This document shows positions 50,295 to 59,671 of a DNA stretch of 64,000 nt, in pieces. The position numbers and the translations under genes are program-made. Below the pieces are notes generated by a model, which was not told the origin of the DNA, did not search any database, and saw nothing but the letters and a program-made list of their open reading frames with translations. The DNA is from Microvirga sp. VF16 (GTDB lineage Bacteria > Pseudomonadota > Alphaproteobacteria > Rhizobiales > Beijerinckiaceae). The stretch is from positions 124,001 through 188,000 of the forward strand of contig NZ_CP069358.1 in assembly GCF_016864375.1 (NCBI RefSeq), given 5' to 3'. Numbering within the stretch: the first letter of the stretch is position 1; the number at the start of each line of letters is the position of its first letter.

Positions 50295-53124
50295 GGAGGC
50301 CGGCCTCGACCCGAGTCAGGGTCTGACTGTCCGCATCGTGCCTCTCCTGCCAATCGGAGAGTCGGTTCGTCCGGCGGACCTGCACGGCCGTCACCTTGTA
50401 TTCCGGACAGTTCGTCGCCCAATCGGAATAGTCGGTCGTGACGACATTAGCGCCGGTCTTGGCGTGATGGAAGGTCGTGTAGACGATGCCCGGCTGCACG
50501 CGCTCGCTGATGCTGGCGCGGAGCGAGATCTCGCCCGAACGGCTCTCGAGCGAAACCAGATCGCCATCGCGGATGCCTCGGCTTTCGGCGTCGAAGGGGT
50601 GAATCTCCAGAATATCTTCGTCGTGCCAGAGGCTGTTCTCGGTGCGCCTCGTCTGAGCGCCGACATTGTATTGCGACAGGATGCGTCCTGTGGTGAGGAT
50701 CAGCGGAAAGCGCGGTCCCGTGCGCTCCTCGGTCGGCACGAACTCGGTCAGCATGAACTTGCCCTTGCCGCGCACAAAACGGTCGACATGCATCACAGGT
50801 GTACCTGTCGGGGCCGCGTCGTTGCAGGGCCATTGCACCGAGCCGAGTTCGTCTAGTTTCTTGTAGGACACGCCGGCAAAGGTGGGCGTGAGGCGAGCAA
50901 TCTCGTCCATGATCTCGCTCGGGTGCGAGTAGTGCATAGAGTATCCGAGAGCATTGGAAAGCGCCATCGTGACTTCCCAGTCGGCCATGCCTGCGAGCGC
51001 CGGCATGACCTTCCGCACGCGGTTGATCCGCCGCTCCGCATTGGTGAAGGTGCCGTCCTTCTCCAGGAAGGAGGATCCCGGCAGGAACACATGGGCGTAC
51101 TTGGCGGTCTCATTCAGGAAGATGTCCTGCACCACCACGCATTCCATCGCCGTTAGGCCAGCGGTCACATGCTGCGTGTCGGGATCGGACTGGGCGATGT
51201 CTTCACCCTGAACGTAGAGACCCTTGAAGGTTCCCGCGACAGCTTCGTCCACCATATTCGGGATGCGCAGCCCCGGCCCGTTCTGCAACGGCACACCCCA
51301 GAATGCCTCGAACATCTGCCGCGTCGCATCGTCCGAGACGTGCCGATAGCCGGAGAACTCGTGCGGGAAGGAGCCCATGTCGCAGGAGCCCTGGACGTTA
51401 TTCTGGCCCCGGAGCGGATTGATGCCGACGCCGGGACGACCGATATTGCCGGTGGCCATGGCCAGATTCGCCATGCCCATGACCATGGTCGAGCCCTGGC
51501 TGTGCTCGGTGACGCCAAGGCCATAATAGATCGCCGCATTGCCGCCGGTGGCATAAAGACGGGCGGCGCCCCGCACGTCCGCCGCCGGCACGCCGGTCAG
51601 ATCCTCCACGGCTTCGGGAGAGTGGCGCTCATCGGCGATGAAGCGGGCCCAGACGTCGAAATCGTTCAGGTCGCAGCGCTCGCGGACATAGTCCTCGTTC
51701 ATCAGCCCCTCGGTCACAATGACATGGGCCATTGCGTTAATGAGCGCGACGTTGGTTCCTGGTTTCAGAGGCAGATAATAGTTCGCCTTCACATGAGCCG
51801 ACTTGACCAGATCAACCCGCCGTGGATCGGCCACGATGAGCCGCGCTCCCTCCCGCAGGCGTCTTTTCATGCGTGACGCGAAGACCGGATGGGCCTCGGT
51901 GATATTGGCTCCGATGACCATGATGACGTCCGCCTGATCGACGGAGGCGAAGTCCTGGGTGCCGGCCGATGTGCCGAGTGTTGACTTTAGACCGTAGCCG
52001 GTTGGCGAGTGGCAGACGCGGGCGCAGGTATCGACATTGTTGTTGCCGAAGGCGGCCCGCACCAGCTTCTGGACCAAGAACGTCTCCTCGTTGGTGCAGC
52101 GCGAGGATGTGATGCCGCCGATAGAGTCGCGGCCATAGGTAGCCTGGATGCGCTTGAACTTGCTCGCGGCATAAGTGATCGCCTCGTCCCATGAGACCTC
52201 GCGCCAGGGATCGGTGATCCTCTCGCGGATCATCGGCTTGGTGATACGGTCCTTGTGCGTGGCATAGCCCCAGGCGAAGCGGCCCTTGACGCAGGAATGG
52301 CCCTCATTGGCCTTGCCATGCTTATAGGGCACCATGCGCACAACCGTATTGCCCTTCATCTCCGCCTTGAACGAGCAGCCGACGCCGCAATAGGCGCAGG
52401 TCGTGATCACCGAATGTTCGGGCAAGCCCATCTCGATGACGCTGTTCTCGTTCAACGCCGCCGTCGGGCAGGCCTGGACGCAGGCCCCGCAGGACACGCA
52501 CTCCGAGCCGAAGAAATCGAGGCCGCCCGGCGACACGCGCGAGGCGAAGCCCCGGGTCTCGATCGTCAGAGCGAAGGTGCCCTGCACCTCCTCGCAGGCC
52601 CGCACGCAGCGCGAGCAGACGATGCATTTGGCGTCCTCGAAGGTGAAATATGGGTTGGACGTGTCGTTGGGAGCATCGAGGTGGTTCTCGCCCGCGTAGC
52701 CGTAGCGGACCTCGCGCAGGCCGACAGCGCCCGCCATGTCCTGCAATTCGCAGTCGCCGTTGGCGGAGCAGGTCAGACAATCGAGAGGGTGGTCGGAGAT
52801 ATAGAGTTCCATGACACCCCGCCGAAGGGCCGCAAGCCGCTCGGTTTGGGTATGGACCACCATGCCTTCCTCAACCGGGGTCGTGCAGGAGGCGGGTGTT
52901 CCGCGCCGTCCCTCGATCTCCACGAGACAGAGTCGGCACGACCCGAAAGCCTCCAAGGAATCGGTGGCGCAAAGTTTTGGAATCTCGGTCCCCATCATCA
53001 TAGCGGCCGCCATGACAGAGGTGCCGGCAGGCACGCTCACCGTCTGGCCGTCGATGTTCAGGGAAACCGACTGAGCCGTCGTCGGGATCGGCGTGCCGTG
53101 GTCGACTTCTTCGATCAGAGCCAT
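50281..53124 (-). CDS. fdsA: NAD-dependent formate dehydrogenase alpha subunit
   Basis: 947-residue catalytic subunit that oxidises formate to CO2 at a bis-molybdopterin site. In order: 2Fe-2S domain (CATDSLEAFGSCRLCLVEI), His-Cys cluster, two 4Fe-4S ferredoxin motifs (CIVCSRCVRACEEVQGTFAL; CVSCGACVQACPTAAL), a further 4Fe-4S (CAYCGVGCSFKAE), and the molybdopterin domain with catalytic Cys in NVDTCARVCHSPTGYG, so this is a Cys, not selenocysteine, enzyme. The C-terminal dinucleotide-binding domain is complete. Twelve bases after fdsB. Cytoplasmic, donates electrons through FdsB to NAD. Confidence 0.97.
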   Translation of the reverse strand: MALIEEVDHGTPIPTTAQSVSLNIDGQTVSVPAGTSVMAAAMMMGTEIPKLCATDSLEAFGSCRLCLVEIEGRRGTPASCTTPVEEGMVVHTQTERLAALRRGVMELYISDHPLDCLTCSANGDCELQDMAGAVGLREVRYGYAGENHLDAPNDTSNPYFTFEDAKCIVCSRCVRACEEVQGTFALTIETRGFASRVSPGGLDFFGSECVSCGACVQACPTAALNENSVIEMGLPEHSVITTCAYCGVGCSFKAEMKGNTVVRMVPYKHGKANEGHSCVKGRFAWGYATHKDRITKPMIRERITDPWREVSWDEAITYAASKFKRIQATYGRDSIGGITSSRCTNEETFLVQKLVRAAFGNNNVDTCARVCHSPTGYGLKSTLGTSAGTQDFASVDQADVIMVIGANITEAHPVFASRMKRRLREGARLIVADPRRVDLVKSAHVKANYYLPLKPGTNVALINAMAHVIVTEGLMNEDYVRERCDLNDFDVWARFIADERHSPEAVEDLTGVPAADVRGAARLYATGGNAAIYYGLGVTEHSQGSTMVMGMANLAMATGNIGRPGVGINPLRGQNNVQGSCDMGSFPHEFSGYRHVSDDATRQMFEAFWGVPLQNGPGLRIPNMVDEAVAGTFKGLYVQGEDIAQSDPDTQHVTAGLTAMECVVVQDIFLNETAKYAHVFLPGSSFLEKDGTFTNAERRINRVRKVMPALAGMADWEVTMALSNALGYSMHYSHPSEIMDEIARLTPTFAGVSYKKLDELGSVQWPCNDAAPTGTPVMHVDRFVRGKGKFMLTEFVPTEERTGPRFPLILTTGRILSQYNVGAQTRRTENSLWHDEDILEIHPFDAESRGIRDGDLVSLESRSGEISLRASISERVQPGIVYTTFHHAKTGANVVTTDYSDWATNCPEYKVTAVQVRRTNRLSDWQERHDADSQTLTRVEAGLHAAE

Positions 53125-53136
53125 CGTCGTCGCTCC

Positions 53137-54693
53137 TCACTCCGCCGCCGCGGGCATGCGCGGAGCCTTGTCGAAATCCTCAGGAAAGTGGGTGAGCGCA
53201 CTCATCACGGGGGTCGGTGTCAGGCCGCCCATGGCGCAGAGCGAGGCATCGGTCATGAGGCGGCAAAGATCGTCGAGAACCGTGAAATTCTTCTCCCGCT
53301 CCTCGCCGGCAATGATCCGATCCATGACCTCAACGCCACGCACTGCACCGATGCGGCAGGGCGTGCACTTGCCGCAACTTTCCGCCGCACAGAACTCGAA
53401 GGCGAAGCGGGCCTGCTGCGCCAGGTCTACGCTGTCGTCGAACACGACGATGCCGCCATGCCCCAGAAGGCCATTGGCTGCGGCGAAGGCCTCATAGTCG
53501 AGCGGAATGTCCAGCATGCTCTCAGGGAAATAGGCGCCGAGCGGACCGCCAACCTGGACCGCCCGGATGGACCTGCCGGAGGCCGTGCCGCCGCCAAACT
53601 CCTCAATGATGGTGCGCAGCGTCGTCCCGAAGCCCAGCTCGATCAGCCCAGCGCGTTTCACATTGCCGGCCAACTGCACCGGAAGGGTTCCGCGCGAGCG
53701 CCCCATGCCAATATTCGCATAGGCCTGTGCTGCATGAGCGATGATCCAGGGCACCGTCGCCAGGGAGATGACGTTGTTGACAACCGTTGGCTTTCCGAAC
53801 AGTCCCTTCAGCGCCGGCAAGGGAGGCTTTGCCCGCACCATGCCGCGCTTGCCCTCCAGACTTTCGAGAAGCGACGTTTCCTCGCCGCAGATATAGGCCC
53901 CCGCCCCCAGCCGCACTTCGATCGAGAACGCGCGGCCGGAACCGAGAACGGACGCCCCGAGGCAGCCCGCGTTCGTGGCGATCTCGATCGCCCGCGCCAT
54001 GGTGCGATAAGCGTGGGGATATTCGGAACGGATATAAATGAAGCCCTTCGTGGCTCCCACGGCGAGCCCGGCGATCGTCATCCCCTCGATCAGGGAGAAG
54101 GGATCCCCTTCCATGAGCATGCGGTCAGCGAAGGTGCCGCTGTCGCCTTCGTCCGCGTTGCAGACTACGTATTTCGGGCCGGCCTCTGCGTGAAGCACCG
54201 TGTCCCACTTGATGCCCGTCGGGAAACCGGCCCCGCCGCGCCCGCGCAGGCCGGAGAGCTTCACCTCATCGACGATGGTTTGAGGCTCAAGTGAGAGCGC
54301 GCGCTGCAGGCCCGCATGCCCACCATGGGAACGGTAGTCTTCGAGCGACAGCGGATCGACAAGGCCACAGCGGGCGAAGGCCAGCCGCGTCTGGCGCGAG
54401 AGATAAGGCTGATCTTCAAGACGGCCGATGCGGCGCTCATGGGCTCCGCCCGCCAGGAAGCCGGCGTCGAAGAGGCCGGCAATGTCCGAAACCTGGAGTG
54501 GCCCGTAGGCAATCCGCCCATCCGAGGCCTCGACTTCGACAAGAGGCTCGAGCCAGAACAGCCCGCGAGATCCCGTCGAGACCATCTCCAATGGCAGGTG
54601 GCGGCGCTCCGCTTCCTTGGCGACTTCGCTTGCAATGCGGGAGGCGCCGAGCGCCAGCGATGCGGCATCCTGGGAGATGAAAATCCTGCTCAT
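53137..54693 (-). CDS. fdsB: Formate dehydrogenase beta subunit (NADH-binding, NuoF-like)
   Basis: 518 residues from MSRIFISQDAASLALGASRI; the start is fixed by the ATGA overlap with fdsG. An N-terminal thioredoxin-like 2Fe-2S-type domain is fused to the 51-kDa flavoprotein. NADH and FMN motifs are GLRGRGGAGFPTGIKWDTVL and ICGEETSLLESLEGKRGMVR, and the 4Fe-4S site is ESCGKCTPCRIGA. It passes electrons from the FdsA clusters to NAD. The N-terminal domain has no obvious cluster cysteines here. Confidence 0.95.
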   Translation of the reverse strand: MSRIFISQDAASLALGASRIASEVAKEAERRHLPLEMVSTGSRGLFWLEPLVEVEASDGRIAYGPLQVSDIAGLFDAGFLAGGAHERRIGRLEDQPYLSRQTRLAFARCGLVDPLSLEDYRSHGGHAGLQRALSLEPQTIVDEVKLSGLRGRGGAGFPTGIKWDTVLHAEAGPKYVVCNADEGDSGTFADRMLMEGDPFSLIEGMTIAGLAVGATKGFIYIRSEYPHAYRTMARAIEIATNAGCLGASVLGSGRAFSIEVRLGAGAYICGEETSLLESLEGKRGMVRAKPPLPALKGLFGKPTVVNNVISLATVPWIIAHAAQAYANIGMGRSRGTLPVQLAGNVKRAGLIELGFGTTLRTIIEEFGGGTASGRSIRAVQVGGPLGAYFPESMLDIPLDYEAFAAANGLLGHGGIVVFDDSVDLAQQARFAFEFCAAESCGKCTPCRIGAVRGVEVMDRIIAGEEREKNFTVLDDLCRLMTDASLCAMGGLTPTPVMSALTHFPEDFDKAPRMPAAAE

Positions 54694-55166
54694 GACCCTC
54701 GCGCCTCCCGCGCCAAGGTGTCGAGCGTGTCCGGACTGAGCCGCCCCAGTGGCTCGCCATCGTAGAGAGCGGACGGAGAACAAGCGCACAGGCCGAGGCA
54801 GTAGACGCCCTCAACGGTCAGGGCACCGTCCGAGGTGGTTTCGCCCCAGGAGAGGCCGAGACGGGAAAGAAAATCCTGCGCAATCCGGGCCCCGCCCATG
54901 GACTGGCAGGACTCCGCCCGGCAAAGCTTCAGCACATGCCGGCCAGCGGGCTCACGGCGGAAGTCGTGGTAGAAAGTCACGATCCCACGGACCTCGGCGC
55001 GGGAGATGTTGAGCGCTGATGCCACGAGGGGCTCTGCCTCCTCCGGGATGCATCCGAACTCATCCTGGAGCGCATGGAGGATCGGCAGGGCGGCGCCCTC
55101 AAGCGAGGCATGCGCCGCGATGATCTCGCTCGCGCGGGTCTCATTCCATGGCAGAGGCTTGCGCAT
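54690..55166 (-). CDS. fdsG: Formate dehydrogenase gamma subunit (2Fe-2S, NuoE-like)
   Basis: 158 residues from MRKPLPWNETRASEIIAAHA, after GGGGAG; the longer frame has no ribosome site. The 2Fe-2S ligands are CRAESCQSMG and CLGLCACSPS, in NuoE order. First gene of the leftward fdsG-fdsB-fdsA-fdhD-fdsD operon, tightly packed with ATGA overlaps. Upstream (55210-55225) is TTGC-N8-GCAA, a possible operator. Confidence 0.95.
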   Translation of the reverse strand: MRKPLPWNETRASEIIAAHASLEGAALPILHALQDEFGCIPEEAEPLVASALNISRAEVRGIVTFYHDFRREPAGRHVLKLCRAESCQSMGGARIAQDFLSRLGLSWGETTSDGALTVEGVYCLGLCACSPSALYDGEPLGRLSPDTLDTLAREARGS

Positions 55167-55411
55167 GTTCTCCCCTGGAATTCCTCTAGCTGGATCAGGT
55201 TGCTGGAATTTGCTGCGATACGCAATAAATCTCGTGCCGTGGCAGAGCTTCAAACCGCCGACCTAAGGTCCGGTCAGGGTCAGGTGCTCTCAAGACCCTC
55301 AGCAGTGAGCACGTACCGCGCAGGGCTACGCGCTCCAACCGTGTGCAAGGAATGGACGGAGACGGATCCGGAGAGCCTCAGCGCCGGCCACTTGTCAGTA
55401 CCCACGCTTAA

Positions 55412-55969
55412 CGCCTCACGGCCAAACGCGTCTGGCTGCCGGCGCATGGCACCGTCGCAGTGAGCGGCGAAGGCTTCGAGCTGACGGACGGGTTCAACCA
55501 AGGCAGCATGCCGGCCTCGGATGCAGCCAGACAGGCCATTGATGTTCTCGGCCGCTCCGGCACGCTGTGCAATGACGCGAGCCTTGACCCTGCCTTGGGG
55601 AGAGGCGGGGACGACCGGGGATAGCGTCGATCTTGCCTTCCTGGTGCTCGCGGTCAAGGTGGCTCTCGACGTGCCGCAGCTCCGGCGCAGTGCTCCCCGC
55701 ATGGCCGAGATCCCGTTTGCTGCCGATCGCCGATACGCCACGAGCGTGAACCGCCATGGCGACGACCACCACGTTCACGGGAAAGGCGCGGCGGAGGTTC
55801 TGATCCCGTTGTGCCATGGCTCTGATCAGGCCGAGCCCTCCAGGCGGCCGAGACGATGGCCCGGGACGGCTATCGTGTCCTGACAGTGCTCTCCAAGGTG
55901 ATCGATGGATTCCCGTCGGACGGCTGGGCGGATCTGGAAGGCTCGCTCGGCTGCCTTAAGGTGACTTGA
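55412..55969 (+). pseudogene. Cation-transporting P-type ATPase relic
   Basis: Three frames together give the nucleotide-binding domain of a PMCA/SERCA-like (CtpF/MgtA group) pump. Frame 1: RVWLPAHGTVAVSGEGFELTDG and SGTLCNDASLDPAL, to a TAG at 55622. Frame 2: GDSVDLAFLVLAVKVALDVP, RMAEIPFAADRRYATSVNRH and KGAAEVLIPLCHGSD. Frame 3: AETMARDGYRVLTVLSK. Motifs LCNDA, GD-x-x-x-AL, EIPF and KGA are family hallmarks in the right order. At least two frameshifts and loss of both membrane domains and of DKTGT show that it is dead. Confidence 0.8.
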
Positions 55970-56002
55970 GGTTCGGCTCTCTCACAGGCCGTGCGGCTGC
56001 GT

Positions 56003-57028
56003 TCAGGTCGCCCTTGCCTCCAGCTCGCGCTCCCACTGGCCCACAGAGGCAAGGCCGTTCATCCTGGCCCGATGGGTAAAGGCCTGCTGAGCCGCAGCGA
56101 CATTGTCCTGCTTGCCGGACCAAGCTTTCTGGGGCGCTGCCTGCAGGGCACGGCCATAGGAGAAGGTCAGCCGCCAGGGGGCGCCGCCGATCCGGTTCAT
56201 CGCATTGAGGTGGGCGGTCGCCTCCTCGTCCGACTGGCCGCCCGAGAGGAACGCGATGCCGGGCACGGCGGCGGGCACACACCGCTTCAGCGCCATGAGG
56301 GTTTTCTCGGCCACCTCGACGACGGAGGCCCGCCGTGACGACTTCTTGCCGGCAATCGCCATGTTGGGCTTCAGCACCATGCCTTCGAGCACGACCCGCT
56401 GTTCATAGAGCTCCTGGAACACGGTCTTGAGCACGAACTCCGTCACGGTGGCGCAGCGGTCGATGTCGTGCCCGCCGTCCATCAGGACTTCGGGCTCGAC
56501 GATCGGCACCACGGTCTGCTCCTGGCAGAGCGCTGCATAGCGGCCCAAGGCATGGGCATTGGCTTTTACCGCGGTCCAGGTCGGAATGCCCTCGCCGACG
56601 TCGATGACGGCCCGCCACTTCGCAAAGCGGGCACCGAGGCCGGCATACTCCGTGAGGCGCTCGCGCAGGCCGTCGAGGCCTTCGGTGATCGTCTCGCCGG
56701 GGCAGAACGGCAGCGGCTTGGCGCCGAGATCCACTTTGATGCCGGGAATTGCGCCGGTCTGCTCGATCAGCGTCACCAGAGGCGTCCCGTCCCTTGCAGT
56801 CTGCCGGATGGTCTCATCGTAGAGAATGACGCCGGAGATGTGGTTCCTCATTGCGTCAGTCGAGCGGAAGAGGAGTTCGCGATAGTCGCGCCGATTATCG
56901 GGCGTGGATTCGACGCCGATGGCATCGAAGCGTTTCTTGATCGTGCCCGAGCTTTCGTCGGCGGCCAGGATGCCCTTACCGGGCTGCACCATGGCTGCAG
57001 CGGTTTGTGCCAGTTGCGCAAGATCCAT
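56003..57028 (-). CDS. Class I fructose-bisphosphate aldolase
   Basis: 341 residues from MDLAQLAQTAAAMVQPGKGI, after GGAGGAAGG; the longer frame is out of family. Cleaves fructose-1,6-bisphosphate through a Schiff base. The catalytic Lys is in VVLEGMVLKPNMAIAGKKS, with the second Lys in FAKWRAVIDVGEG, and GKGILAADESSGTIKKRF and LSGGQSDEEATAHLNAMN bind phosphate. Metal-independent type. No glycolytic neighbours. Confidence 0.95.
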   Translation of the reverse strand: MDLAQLAQTAAAMVQPGKGILAADESSGTIKKRFDAIGVESTPDNRRDYRELLFRSTDAMRNHISGVILYDETIRQTARDGTPLVTLIEQTGAIPGIKVDLGAKPLPFCPGETITEGLDGLRERLTEYAGLGARFAKWRAVIDVGEGIPTWTAVKANAHALGRYAALCQEQTVVPIVEPEVLMDGGHDIDRCATVTEFVLKTVFQELYEQRVVLEGMVLKPNMAIAGKKSSRRASVVEVAEKTLMALKRCVPAAVPGIAFLSGGQSDEEATAHLNAMNRIGGAPWRLTFSYGRALQAAPQKAWSGKQDNVAAAQQAFTHRARMNGLASVGQWERELEARAT

Positions 57029-57227
57029 CACCTTCCTCCACGAATCATCGGCTTGAGGGCGCCCTCTCTGTATCCAACGCAAGAACGCATGGTTCGGGCT
57101 CCCAGCTCGCCAAACGCGGCTGCGGTGAACCATATTCTAGCCGAACTATCAGGACATTCTTGGACATGGTCAGGCTCACTGGCAGGATATGCTACCAGGC
57201 GGGAATGCGGTGCGAAGGAGGAGCGCC

Positions 57228-57782
57228 ATGAGAAAGCTGATTCCTGTCGCGGTTTTCGTCGGAGGTCTTCTCGCTCTTGGCGGCTTGGCCAGCGCGCAGA
57301 GCGGTGGGATGCCGGGCGGCATGATGGGCAGTCCGGGCAGGGGCATGTTGGGCCGGTTCTCGCCTGAGGACATGAGCGCCTTCGTCGATGCCCACATCGC
57401 GGCGTTGAAGGCCGGCCTGAAGCTGACCACCGAGCAGGAGAAGTTGTGGCCTCCCGTCGAGGACGCCATGCGCAATCTCGCGAACCTGCACCTCACCCAC
57501 ATGCAGACCATGCGCCAGGGCCGCGGCATGACAGCCGACGATCCCGTCGCTCTGCTCCGCAGCATGGCGGACCGAATGGCCCAGGGCGCGGACGCGATGC
57601 GGGAACTCGCAGATGCCGCGGCTCCGCTCTATACAACACTCGACGATGCCCAGAAGCGCCGGCTCCAGGCGCTCCTCCGGGCTGGCCCCCGCGGCATGAT
57701 GAGCCGTATGATGGGGCCGGGCCGTCGCGCCCTGATGCGCGGCTGGTTCGGCGATGATGATGACGACGATGACGACCGCTGA
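57228..57782 (+). CDS. LTXXQ-motif periplasmic protein (Spy/CpxP-like)
   Basis: 184 residues after AAGGAGGAG. Signal peptide MRKLIPVAVFVGGLLALGGL with cleavage near ASAQS, then a Gly/Met-rich stretch (GGMPGGMMGSPGRG), then two helices with LKLTTEQEKLWPP (LTXXQ) and LYTTLDDAQKRRLQALL (second repeat). Members act as periplasmic chaperones or metal-stress sensors. The C-terminus is eight Asp residues and Arg, which with the Met-rich part suggests metal binding. It is divergent from the aldolase gene. Confidence 0.85.
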   Translation: MRKLIPVAVFVGGLLALGGLASAQSGGMPGGMMGSPGRGMLGRFSPEDMSAFVDAHIAALKAGLKLTTEQEKLWPPVEDAMRNLANLHLTHMQTMRQGRGMTADDPVALLRSMADRMAQGADAMRELADAAAPLYTTLDDAQKRRLQALLRAGPRGMMSRMMGPGRRALMRGWFGDDDDDDDDR

Positions 57783-57905
57783 GGCCACCGGTCGGCTTCG
57801 TAATGGCGGCCCCATTGACCCAGCAGTTGCCCAGCTCCCGAATAGGAGCCTTCATTCCGTCGCTATCCTCAGGATTGCGGTGGAAAAGGACTTGGTCGGC
57901 CGCCA

Positions 57906-59014
57906 TCACGCATAGGATTGGCGGTTGCGGAAGCGCCAATCGGGGCGAGCGCTGCGGACCATCATCATTTCTCCGATGTTCTCCGGCGTCAGGAGCCCCA
58001 CGAGCCGCTGCCTGGCGTCGAGCACCAGGAGGGCCGGAGCCTTGGACTGATTCAGAAGCGCGTCCGCGGCATCGAAAGGCTGCCAGTCGAGCACCGTCGG
58101 CAGGTCCCGTGTCATCACCTCCAGAACCGGTGTGGCGGGGCCGCCCTGGCGCAGGGCCACGATGAGGCCATCCCGGGTGAGGAGGCCGCGCGGGAATCCT
58201 GAGCCGTCCACCACGGGGAACTCCTTCTGCGAGGTGCGCAGCAGGAGGTCGACCGCATCATCGAGGGTTGAGGCGGTGGCCAGGACCTCGACCGGGCTCA
58301 CCATGCCGGCGCGCACCGGCAGCCCCAGGGTCGCGTTCTTGAAGGCCACATGCTGGGATTCGGCCGTTGCCGAGAGATAGATGAACAGGCCAATGACGAT
58401 GAGCATCGGGTTCAAGAAGAGCCCCACCAGCGCGAACAGGAAGGCCGCGCCCTGGCCGATCCGGGCCGCGATGCGGGTCGCCTCCACGTGGTTCATGCGC
58501 ATGGCCAGCAGCGCCCGCAGCACCCGACCGCCATCCATGGGAAAGGCGGGGATTAGATTGAACACCACGAGGAAGACGTTGGCGGCCGCAAGCCGTGCCA
58601 TGAGACCAGCGCGCGGGTTCTCCAGCTCAGTCATCGCAGCGGTGTCGAGGCTCATGCCGAGGAAGAGAATGATAAGGCCCGCGATCACCACGTTCACGGC
58701 CGGACCTGCCACGGCTACCACCAGCTCCTCGCGCGGGTTGTCTGGGATTCGTTTCAGGCTCGCCACGCCGCCGATGGGCCAGAGCGTTACCTCCGGCGTC
58801 TGGATGCCGTAGCGCTTGGCGGCGAGGATGTGCCCGAACTCATGCGCCAGCACGCAGGCGAAGAGGAGCACGATGAACAGCACGCCCTCGAACGCCGCCT
58901 CCTGCCCGCCGAGCCGCCACTGCGCTCCGCCGATCCAGACCAGGAAGAGCAGGAAGGTCACATGACACGCACCACGGTACCGGCGATGCGGGCAATCGGG
59001 ATCGACCAGAGCAT
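57906..59014 (-). pseudogene. Site-2 protease (M50) with CBS domains, N-terminal frameshift
   Basis: Membrane metalloprotease related to rip/SpoIVFB. From about 58960 down the frame is intact: LLFACVLAHEFGHILAAKRY (zinc HExxH), FNLIPAFPMDGGRVLRALLA (third zinc ligand), then two CBS domains ending near 57906. The natural start at 59012-59014 reads MLWSIPIARIAGTVVRV and then breaks: the next bases give Met-stop, whereas one extra base restores HVTFLLFLVWIGG. The longer open frame from 59162 is an out-of-frame artefact. Either a real one-base loss or a sequencing error. Confidence 0.75.
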
Positions 59015-59254
59015 GAGGGTCTCCAAGCGAGCTGGCGACGCTCAAGGTAGGGCTGGTGGAGCCGGTTCGGAAGTCAGGAGCAATACGGTGAGCTCGTGGC
59101 AGTATGCGAGGGCACCCCGCAAGCTGAGTTGCGACAGCCATGAATTCCGGTGGCAAACCCAAGTAGAGACGTTTTTAACACCGTTTCGGCGCAGTGACAG
59201 TCACGCTCAGATGAAGAAGCGCCGGCCCTTGGCTCGGCCGGCGCCATGGACGGG

Positions 59255-59500
59255 TTAGACGACGTCCTCGGCCCCGCCCTTCAGCTTCACCGGGATCCGC
59301 AGGTACCGGACACCGTTCGCCTCGGCGGGCGGGAACTTGCCGGCGCGGATGTTGGTCTGGATCGAGGGCAGCAGCAGCCGCGGTGCTGCGAGCTTCGCGT
59401 CGCGCGCCATACGCATGGCCACGAACTCGTCCTCGGTGACACCGTCCTTCAGATGCACGTTGTTCCTCGCCTCGGCAACTGTGGTCTCCCAGGCACCAGT
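59255..59500 (-). pseudogene. MBL-fold hydrolase, C-terminal fragment
   Basis: About 80 codons (ETTVAEARNNVHLKDGVTED, EFVAMRMARDAKLAAPRLLL, SIQTNIRAGKFPPAEANGVR, YLRIPVK) match the C-terminal tail of glyoxalase-II-like MBL hydrolases. The metal-binding HxHxDH part is absent and a TGA lies just upstream at 59501-59503. A GTG at 59456-59458 could start a 67-residue product, but with no active site. Confidence 0.65.
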
Positions 59501-59671
59501 TCACTTGCTACCGCAGAATAACATTGCTTCTTTGCAGAGTCAGGACATTCTAACTTTGCCAGCAGATGATGAATTTCATTGAAGAAAGGTTTTGACAAGA
59601 AGTCTGTGGCAGCGGGGACCTCTCCACACGCTATCGGCGCTTCTGCCGTGTTTGGCTATCTTGCGGCTGGA

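Noticed and set aside
52255..54294. Very long rightward open frame (679 codons) opposite fdsA and fdsB
   Set aside because: It is antisense to two clear enzyme genes and its composition (His, Arg, Ala, Gly-rich) is that of a shadow frame in high-G+C DNA.
58960..59162. N-terminal 60-70 residues of the longer M50 protease frame
   Set aside because: The family N-terminus lies in the neighbouring frame from 59014; the longer frame is an artefact of the frameshift.
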